Source of the DNA: Pseudomonadota bacterium
GTDB lineage: Bacteria > Pseudomonadota > Alphaproteobacteria > Sphingomonadales > Sphingomonadaceae
Assembly: GCA_023390415.1 (NCBI GenBank)
Contig: JAEWCW010000184.1
Location: 1 to 15,396 of the forward strand
DNA: 15,396 nt
Direction: 5' to 3'
Shown here: positions 1 through 5,155 of the stretch, one piece after another
How the letters are laid out: every line of letters starts with the position of its first letter
Numbering within the stretch: position 1 is the stretch's first letter
Position numbers and translations under genes: made by a program
The notes under the pieces: generated by a model
Database searches by the model: none
Told to the model about the DNA's origin: nothing
The model's input: the letters and a program-made list of their open reading frames with translations, nothing else

Positions 1-408
1 TGGGTGGGCCGTATCCGCTTCCGCCGCTTCATCGAACGCCACGGCCGCTGGCTCTCGATGGACTGCTACGACGTCGACAAGGTGCAGAATCTGTTCGGCC
101 GCTTCGGCGGCTGGCTGGTCTTCCTCGGCCGGATGACGCCCACCATCCGGACCTTCGTCTCGGTTCCGGCCGGCCTCATGCACATGAACCTGGGCAGCTT
201 CTTCATCTGGTCGACGATCGGCACCGCCGGCTGGAGCGCCATCCTCGCCGTCGCCGGCTATCTGCTCGGCCTGGAATTCGAGCGGATCGAGGAGGTGATC
301 GGCCCGATCTCGAGCGCCATCATCGCCGCGATCATCCTCTTCTACGTGTGGCGCCAGCTCACCTGGCACCGCCGCCACAAACCGGGCGAGCCTGAGGCCT
401 GCGATTAA
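1..408 (+). CDS. DedA/VTT-domain membrane protein, 3' part
   Basis: The reading frame is open from the first base, so the start lies upstream; 135 codons precede the TAA stop. Residues 37-90 carry the hallmark of the DedA family (VTT, or SNARE-associated Golgi, domain): F-x-G-R-x-x-P-x-x-R at about 41-50, then P-A-G-L-M at 56-60 and a following hydrophobic segment. A last hydrophobic segment covers about 104-117, and the tail is basic (WRQLTWHRRHK). DedA proteins are inner-membrane proteins linked to membrane homeostasis and, in recent work, to undecaprenyl-phosphate or phospholipid flipping. Which lipid this one handles cannot be read from the sequence. Family members are usually about 200 residues, so roughly a third is missing. 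Its stop codon overlaps that of convergent xerC within TTAA (405-408). Confidence 0.85.
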   Translation, partial: WVGRIRFRRFIERHGRWLSMDCYDVDKVQNLFGRFGGWLVFLGRMTPTIRTFVSVPAGLMHMNLGSFFIWSTIGTAGWSAILAVAGYLLGLEFERIEEVIGPISSAIIAAIILFYVWRQLTWHRRHKPGEPEACD

Positions 409-1316
409 GCGCGCGGATGGGCGTTGCGGTAAACGTCCATCAAATGCGCGGTGTCGACCGCCGTGTAGATCTGGGTCGACGAGAGGCTGGCATGGCCGAG
501 TAGCTCCTGGAGCGAGCGCAGGTCCGCGCCGCGGCCAAGAAGATGCGTCGCGAAGCTGTGGCGCAGCGCGTGCGGGGTGGTGCGCTCGGAGAGGCCGAGG
601 AGGCGCCGCGCCTTGCGCACCGCGCGGCGGACGATCTCGCCCCTCAGCGGCCCGCCCCGCGCACCGCGGAACAGCGACCCGTCGCGCTCCGCCGGCCATG
701 GCGACAGCGCCACGTAATCCTCGATCGCTTTGCGGACGGCTGGCAGCAGCGGGACGACCCGGGTCTTGTTGCGCTTGCCGGTGACGGTCAGCGCCTCGCC
801 GAGCGGCAGCGCTGCGCCGGTGAGCCCGAGCGCCTCGGCGACGCGCAGGCCCGAGCCGTAGAGCAGCATCAGCACGGCATAATCGCGCGCGGCGATCCAC
901 GGCTCGGAGGCATCCTCGGCCGCCTCTTCGGCGAGGCTGACCACCTCGTCCGGCGCGATCGGGCGGGGAACGCTCCGCGCCTTCTTCGGCGCCTTGATCC
1001 TGGGCGACGCGGCGCCGTCGGTCGCGAAGGCGAGGAAGCCGCGCACTGCCGAAAGCTCCCGCGCGGCTGAGGCGTTGCCGATCCCCGCTGAGCGGCGAGC
1101 GCCGAGAAAGGCACGGAGGTCGGCGGGGCTCAAGGCCGCGAGCGCGACCGAGTCGATCGGCTTACCGAGATGCGGACCGAGGAAGGAGATCAACCGATGC
1201 GCCGTCGCCACATAGGCCCGGACCGTATGCTCGGACCGGCGGCGGGACAGGAGCAGGTGATCGTGCCAGCGCTGCGCGATGGCTGACGCCGGGTGGTCGC
1301 TTAAGGGATCAGCCAC
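405..1316 (-). CDS. xerC: Site-specific tyrosine recombinase XerC
   Basis: Cytoplasmic tyrosine recombinase that, with XerD, resolves chromosome dimers at dif during division. Starting at GTG 1316 it has 303 residues, close to the usual 295-310. The N-terminal SAM-like core-binding domain spans about 10-97 and the catalytic domain about 115-300. All catalytic residues are visible: R158 in GSGLR, K181 in the beta-hairpin VTGKRNK, H249 and R252 in HALR, H275 in LLGHA, and nucleophile Y284 in TQIYT. The H275-to-Y284 spacing equals E. coli XerC (266 to 275). The frame stays open upstream to 1664, but that stretch lies inside the DUF484 gene. GTG 1316 overlaps the DUF484 end by 16 bases, pointing to translational coupling; no strong Shine-Dalgarno is visible. 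XerC rather than XerD is inferred from the DUF484 neighbour. Confidence 0.93.
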   Translation of the reverse strand: MADPLSDHPASAIAQRWHDHLLLSRRRSEHTVRAYVATAHRLISFLGPHLGKPIDSVALAALSPADLRAFLGARRSAGIGNASAARELSAVRGFLAFATDGAASPRIKAPKKARSVPRPIAPDEVVSLAEEAAEDASEPWIAARDYAVLMLLYGSGLRVAEALGLTGAALPLGEALTVTGKRNKTRVVPLLPAVRKAIEDYVALSPWPAERDGSLFRGARGGPLRGEIVRRAVRKARRLLGLSERTTPHALRHSFATHLLGRGADLRSLQELLGHASLSSTQIYTAVDTAHLMDVYRNAHPRA

Positions 1317-1861
1317 CGCGCCATCGTTCGCGTGAGGACCCGGCCGAGGAAGACGAGCAGTTCGGAGCCATGACGGGTCTCGAAGCCCTGCTCGCTGCGC
1401 TGGCCGAGCGCGAGCAGGCCGTTGGGAAGTGGCGGCTCGCTGTCGAGCCGCACCAGCGCCTCCGCCCGGATCAGCTCGCAGGCCGGTCCGAACAGGGGAT
1501 GGCCGCGCTCGACTCCGCGGAGGACGACGCCCTCCAGGCCCTCGATCGACTTGCGGATCAGGCGCGGGTCGACAAATTGCAGGCCCGAGGCGTCGGCGCG
1601 GACCCCGCGGTCGCCCGCATAGAGCGCCACCGCCACCGCATCGAGGCCGAGGATCTGCGGCCATTCCTGGGTGACGATGTGGATGAGATGATCGAAGCCT
1701 TCGGCCTCGACCGCGGCGAGCACCGCCTCGTGGATGGAAGCGACCGCGCCGCTATGGCCGCGCGCGAAGGCGATCAGATCCTGGTTCGCTTCCTCGGCCG
1801 CCGCGACGCGCGCGCGCAGACTGGCCAGTGCCTTGTTCTCGAAGCTGATCACCGTACCCAT
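1301..1861 (-). CDS. DUF484 family protein (YigA-like)
   Basis: A 186-residue cytoplasmic protein with no signal peptide or membrane segment. The N-terminal 30 residues look helical and possibly coiled-coil (ALASLRARVAAAEEAN). The rest fits the DUF484 family, which has a GAF-like fold: helix IHEAVLAAVEAEGFDHLIHI at about 43-62, strands around VAVALYAG, and the C-terminal segment LLALGQRSEQGFE then LLVFLGRVLTRTMARWL. DUF484 members have no established biochemical role. The E. coli member yigA sits directly before xerC, as here, so the linkage appears conserved. The gene overlaps the xerC start by 16 bases and follows the ABA4-like gene by 39 bases. The ATG at 1861 is the first in frame; its Shine-Dalgarno is weak. 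The family call rests on motif recall, not a profile search. Confidence 0.82.
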   Translation of the reverse strand: MGTVISFENKALASLRARVAAAEEANQDLIAFARGHSGAVASIHEAVLAAVEAEGFDHLIHIVTQEWPQILGLDAVAVALYAGDRGVRADASGLQFVDPRLIRKSIEGLEGVVLRGVERGHPLFGPACELIRAEALVRLDSEPPLPNGLLALGQRSEQGFETRHGSELLVFLGRVLTRTMARWLIP

Positions 1862-1900
1862 GGAACGGGAGCGTAACGCCGATGTGGTTAAGAAGCGATG

Positions 1901-2332
1901 TTAATTTCCCCCGACGATTCCCCGTGTCCTGGGGGCCCGTGCGATCAGGAAGGCGAGCAGGCCGAGCGGTCCGACCAGAAAGGTGAGGATCAGGCAGGCG
2001 ATCAAAGTCCGCTTCGGCATGCCGAGCCGCGCGCCCTCTTCCGCCTCCCACGAGCCGACGAACAGATCGAAGGCGAGATAATGGATCCAGCCGAGCAGGA
2101 GAAGCTCGCCGCTGGCGAAGAAGGCGCGGACCCCCTCGAGCGAATAGTTGCGCGCAAGCTCCTGCCCCTGGGGCCCAGCGGCGAAGAACAGGATCGCATA
2201 GCCGACCGCCAGGACGCCCGCCGCCCAGCGCGCGACCGGCACGCCCCGCGCTGCAGGCAGGACGATCAACGCGATCCACCCGGCGACGGCGGGCACGTGC
2301 GCGATCCAGAACCAGGTTTCGAGAGTCATCAT
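1901..2332 (-). CDS. ABA4-like (DUF4281) membrane protein
   Basis: A small membrane protein of 143 residues, or 142 if the second of two tandem ATGs (2332 and 2329) is used. About four hydrophobic segments are visible: roughly 8-27, 37-53, 74-92 and 108-128. The stretch LGWIHYLAFDLFVGSWE at about 78-94 is the signature I associate with the ABA4-like/DUF4281 family. Plant ABA4 is needed for neoxanthin synthesis; bacterial members have no demonstrated function, and a carotenoid link here would be speculative. A purine-rich GGGGAGGGG lies directly before ATGATG. It gives about 4-5 bases of spacing to the first ATG and 7-8 to the second, so the second may be the real start. It is the second gene of the minus-strand tal-xerC unit. 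Confidence 0.75.
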   Translation of the reverse strand: MMTLETWFWIAHVPAVAGWIALIVLPAARGVPVARWAAGVLAVGYAILFFAAGPQGQELARNYSLEGVRAFFASGELLLLGWIHYLAFDLFVGSWEAEEGARLGMPKRTLIACLILTFLVGPLGLLAFLIARAPRTRGIVGGN

Positions 2333-2345
2333 CCCCTCCCCTCAT

Positions 2346-2368
2346 CCTCCCCATCGGCCGATGGGAGG
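2346..2368 (-). other. Hairpin between tal and the ABA4-like gene
   Basis: On the minus strand CCTCCCATCGG pairs with CCGATGGGGAGG, an 11-bp stem with one bulged base; the innermost bases would open into a GGCC loop. It begins four bases after the tal stop and ends about 14 bases before the next start. No U-tract follows, so it is a poor intrinsic terminator. It could be a partial terminator, an mRNA 3'-end stabiliser, or a structure affecting the downstream ribosome binding site. Confidence 0.45.
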
Positions 2369-2371
2369 GAA

Positions 2372-3025
2372 TCAGCCGATCTTCTGCCCGGTCTTCTCCC
2401 AGTCGGCGAGGAAGGCCTTGAGCCCAGCGTCGGTGAGCGGGTGCTTGAAGAGCTGGCGGATCACGGCCGGCGGCGCGGTCATTACGTCGGCGCCGATCTT
2501 CGCCGCCTCGTGGACGTGGATCGGGTGGCGGATGCTCGCGGCGAGGATCTGGGTGGCGAAATCGTAATTGTCGTAGATCAGCCGGATGTCGGAGATCAGC
2601 TCCATCCCGGTCTGGCCGATATCGTCGAGCCGGCCGAGAAAGGGCGAGACGAAGGTCGCGCCGGCCTTGGCGGCGAGCAGCGCTTGGTTGGCCGAGAAGC
2701 ACAAGGTGACGTTGACCATCGTCCCGTCGCCGGTGAGCTTCCTGCAGGTCTTGAGCCCGTCGACCGTCAGCGGCACCTTGACCGCGATATTGTCGGCGAT
2801 CTTCCGAAGCACCTCGGCCTCGCGCATCATCTCGTCATGATCGGTGGCGACCACCTCCGCCGAGACCGGGCCCGAGATGATCCCGGCGATCTCGCGCACC
2901 GTCTCCAGGAAATCGCGCCCGGCCTTGTGGATCAGCGACGGGTTGGTGGTGACGCCGTCGAGCAGGCCGGTCTCCGCCAGCTCCCTGATGTCGGCGATCT
3001 CGGCGGTGTCGACGAAGAATTTCAT
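2372..3025 (-). CDS. tal: Transaldolase, TalC/Fsa subfamily
   Basis: A 217-residue class I aldolase of the small TalC/FSA group, acting in the cytosol in the non-oxidative pentose phosphate pathway. The start MKFFVDTAEI, the segment LLDGVTTNPSLI at 21-32 and the length are typical. K83 in AVKVP matches the Schiff-base lysine (Lys85 of E. coli FsaA). Two positions known to separate the activities favour transaldolase over fructose-6-phosphate aldolase: E57 in SAEVVAT, where FSA has Gln59, and F129 in VSPFLGR, where FSA has Tyr131. Many pipelines would nevertheless label it fsa. ATG 3025 fits the family N-terminus; the frame runs on upstream to 3436 but only antisense to the MATE gene. It leads the minus-strand unit, with a putative promoter at 3059-3087. 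Confidence 0.92.
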   Translation of the reverse strand: MKFFVDTAEIADIRELAETGLLDGVTTNPSLIHKAGRDFLETVREIAGIISGPVSAEVVATDHDEMMREAEVLRKIADNIAVKVPLTVDGLKTCRKLTGDGTMVNVTLCFSANQALLAAKAGATFVSPFLGRLDDIGQTGMELISDIRLIYDNYDFATQILAASIRHPIHVHEAAKIGADVMTAPPAVIRQLFKHPLTDAGLKAFLADWEKTGQKIG

Positions 3026-3058
3026 TGCGGCCCCGTGGCTGGTGGAGGATTCGCCGCC

Positions 3059-3087
3059 TTCTAGCGCGGCGGGGGCGGATTTGGCGA
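3059..3087 (-). promoter_or_regulatory. Putative promoter of tal
   Basis: On the minus strand TCGCCA (3087-3082) and CTAGAA (3064-3059) are separated by 17 bases. Transcription would start near 3052, leaving a leader of about 27 bases before the tal ATG. The element shares the CTAG core with four other putative promoters here. It overlaps the presumed TTG start of the divergent MATE gene. Confidence 0.4.
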
Positions 3088-4391
3088 CCACGGAACGACT
3101 CAACCGGACGATCTGGTCGATCGCGCTCCCGGCGATGCTCACCAACGTCGCCACCGCTCTGTTCGGGCTCGCCGACCTTTGGGTGATCGGCCGGCTCGGC
3201 GACGCCGGGGCGCAGGCTGGGGTCGAGCTCGGCGCCAAGTTCATGATGGGCCTGCTGGTCGTCTTCAATTTCTTGCGAACCGGCACGATCGCGCTGACCG
3301 CGCAGGCGGCGGGGCGCGGAGACGCTCGGGCCCAGGCCGAGACGCTCGTTCGCGCGCTCGGGCTCGCAGTGGCGCTGGGGATCGGCCTGCTCCTGCTGAT
3401 GCCGTGGACGATCCCGGGCGGGATCGCCTTGCTCAACGGGCAGGGCGAAGTCGCCGCGCAGGCGACGACCTATGTCGGCATCCGCTATTGGGGCGGCGCG
3501 CTGTGGCTGGTGAACGCCGCGCTCGTCGGCTGGCTGATCGGCCGCCGCCGGGTCCGTGCCGTGCTTGGTATCGAGGTCGCGGCGAACCTCGTCCATATCG
3601 GGCTCGACCTGCTGTTCGTGCTCGGCCTCGGGTGGGGCGTGGCAGGCGTCGCCTTCGCGACCCTCGTGTCGGAAGGCGGAAAGACGCTCGCGCTCGCCGC
3701 CTTCGTGTTGCGCGAGCGGCCCGATCTCTCTTGCGCCGGACGCGGCGGGACCTGGAGCCGGTCCGCGCTTGCCGACCTGTTCCGGCTGAACCGCGACCTG
3801 TTCGTCCGGACGATGCTCCTGACCGGCGCGATCCTGGTCCTCGTCCGCGAGGGCGCCGCGGAAGGCCCGCTGGTGCTCGCCGCCAACGGGATCATCTACC
3901 AGCTCTTCATCCTCTCGGCGCTGATCCTCGACGGATTCGAGAGCTCGGCGCAGGTGCTGTGCGGCGAAGCCGTCGGCCAGCGGGACCGCGAACGATTCCA
4001 TCGACTGGTGAAGGCCCACCTCCTCTGGGGCGTCGGTTTCGGCGCGCTGATCTCGATCCTCTACGCGGCATTCGGCCCGCGCTTCGCGGCGAGCTTCAGC
4101 ACTGATCCGAACGTGATCGCCACCACCCTCGCCTACGCGCCTTGGGCGATCCTGCTGCCGATCCTCGGAGTCACCTCCTACGTCTTCGACGGGATCTATA
4201 TCGGCGCGACCTGGACCCGCGCCATGCTCGGCACGATGGCGGCCGCCTGCGCGATCTACGCCCTGCTGCTGGTGGCCGCGGCACCGCTCGGCAATCACGG
4301 GCTATGGCTGGCGTTCAGCCTCTTCCTTGTGGCTCGAGCCGCAGGACAGGCGTTGATGCTGCCCCGCCTGACGCGACGGACCTTCGCCTAG
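3081..4391 (+). CDS. MATE family efflux transporter, DinF-like
   Basis: A 436-residue inner-membrane transporter with about twelve hydrophobic segments, normal for the multidrug and toxin extrusion (MATE) family, which exports organic cations using H+ or Na+ gradients. The opening IALPAMLTNVATALFGLADLWVIGRLG (written here as IALPAMLTN and GLADLWVIGRL) with D32 in TM1 matches the DinF branch. So does LDGFESSAQVLCGEAVGQ at about 283-300 in the second half. The substrate cannot be inferred. TTG 3081 is chosen because it directly precedes the conserved start and has GGGGG 5-6 bases upstream. GTG 3042 is possible, while ATG 3135 would cut TM1. The gene is divergent from tal, and its TAG stop overlaps the DUF4197 stop within CTAG (4388-4391). 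Confidence 0.9.
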   Translation: MATTERLNRTIWSIALPAMLTNVATALFGLADLWVIGRLGDAGAQAGVELGAKFMMGLLVVFNFLRTGTIALTAQAAGRGDARAQAETLVRALGLAVALGIGLLLLMPWTIPGGIALLNGQGEVAAQATTYVGIRYWGGALWLVNAALVGWLIGRRRVRAVLGIEVAANLVHIGLDLLFVLGLGWGVAGVAFATLVSEGGKTLALAAFVLRERPDLSCAGRGGTWSRSALADLFRLNRDLFVRTMLLTGAILVLVREGAAEGPLVLAANGIIYQLFILSALILDGFESSAQVLCGEAVGQRDRERFHRLVKAHLLWGVGFGALISILYAAFGPRFAASFSTDPNVIATTLAYAPWAILLPILGVTSYVFDGIYIGATWTRAMLGTMAAACAIYALLLVAAAPLGNHGLWLAFSLFLVARAAGQALMLPRLTRRTFA

Positions 4392-5050
4392 CCGCCCAGG
4401 CCGAAGACGCCCATGATCAGCGGGTCGCCAGTCTCGCGCGGGTTGGCGCGGATGGCGGCTTCCTCGCGGCCGATGGCGCGGTAGATGCCGCGCGCGGCGC
4501 TTCGGGTGACGTGGGTCTGGAGCGCCTGGAAATCGACTCCGGTGGCGTTGCGGACGACCTGGTTGAGGACTCCGTTGTCGAAGGCGCGGAGCGCATTGCC
4601 GACGCCCGGGAACATGGCGTCGACGATCGCATCGCCCATCGCGCGCTCGAGGAAGTCGGTCGCAGCGGTCGGGCCGCCGCGGACGAGCGAGACCGCATCG
4701 CCGAAGCTCATCGTCCGGATCGCGTCATAGACGATCGGCGCCGCGGCCTCGGCGGCGTTGGAGGCGGCACGGTTCATCAGCCGAAGCATCTGGTCGCGGA
4801 CGAACGGTACGCGGACGAGCGCGGTCGCGATCGGCCCGGCCTCGGGCAGGCCGACCCGGGCGAATTCGTCCTCGAAGAAGCCGTTCTCGTTCAGCAGCCG
4901 GGCGAAGGCGCGCTGCGAGGACAAGGTGAGCAGCCGGCGCAAGGCGTCGACCATGCCGAAGCCCGGGAGCGAGGCGCAGCCCGGAAGCGCGAGCAGGGGA
5001 AGCGTGCAGCCCGCGACGAGCAGGCTCCGGCGGGAAAGCAACTGGTCCAT
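4388..5050 (-). CDS. DUF4197 family lipoprotein
   Basis: A 220-residue exported protein. The N-terminus has SRRSLL at 6-11, resembling a twin-arginine (Tat) motif, a hydrophobic core, and a lipobox-like LPGC ending at C25. It is probably a lipoprotein; Pro at the -2 position is unusual. The mature part is alpha-helical and fits DUF4197: LLTLSSQRAFARLLNENGFF, then RVPFVRDQMLRLMNRAA, and GVDFQALQTHVTRSAARGIY near the C-terminus (each a separate segment). The family has no assigned biochemical role. ATG 5050 is preceded by GGAGTGGAGTC, giving a Shine-Dalgarno at 5-6 bases. The gene is divergent from priA across a 105-bp region and convergent with the MATE gene, overlapping it by four bases. Confidence 0.82.
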   Translation of the reverse strand: MDQLLSRRSLLVAGCTLPLLALPGCASLPGFGMVDALRRLLTLSSQRAFARLLNENGFFEDEFARVGLPEAGPIATALVRVPFVRDQMLRLMNRAASNAAEAAAPIVYDAIRTMSFGDAVSLVRGGPTAATDFLERAMGDAIVDAMFPGVGNALRAFDNGVLNQVVRNATGVDFQALQTHVTRSAARGIYRAIGREEAAIRANPRETGDPLIMGVFGLGG

Positions 5051-5119
5051 GACTCCACTCCGATGAAGGATATGGGGGTGAAACGGAGTCGGCGCCCGTT
5101 ATGTTGCACGCACCCGCTG

Positions 5120-5150
5120 TTGCCTTTCGGCGGCCCAGACTCGATCTAGG
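5120..5150 (+). promoter_or_regulatory. Putative leaderless promoter of priA
   Basis: TTGCCT (5120-5125) is followed 18-19 bases later by a -10-like ATCTAG/TCTAGG (5144-5150). With normal spacing transcription would begin at or next to the ATG at 5156, so the mRNA could be leaderless. No convincing Shine-Dalgarno precedes this ATG. A GANTC site (5138-5142) lies just before the -10 element. The spacer is longer than ideal. Confidence 0.35.
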
Positions 5151-5155
5151 CCGCA

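Noticed and set aside
405..1316. xerC considered as a phage or integrative-element integrase
   Set aside because: Length, catalytic spacing and the DUF484 neighbour match housekeeping XerC; no attachment site, excisionase or tRNA target is visible.
1317..1664. N-terminal extension of XerC to the upstream in-frame start
   Set aside because: The extra 116 residues are low-complexity, lie antiframe within the DUF484 gene and exceed the family length.
1886..1906. Paired TTAA motifs (TTAA-N9-TTAA) before the DUF484 gene, considered as a CtrA site
   Set aside because: The CtrA consensus needs a 7-base spacer; here it is 9, and one copy overlaps the ABA4-like stop codon.
1898..3064. Plus-strand open frame of 388 codons opposite the ABA4-like and tal genes
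   Set aside because: Charged low-complexity shadow; the opposite strand encodes recognisable families.
2835..4298. Long minus-strand open frame (487 codons) opposite the MATE gene
   Set aside because: It encodes a low-complexity Arg/Glu/Asp-rich sequence with no family features and is an antisense shadow typical of GC-rich DNA; the MATE frame is clearly the real gene.
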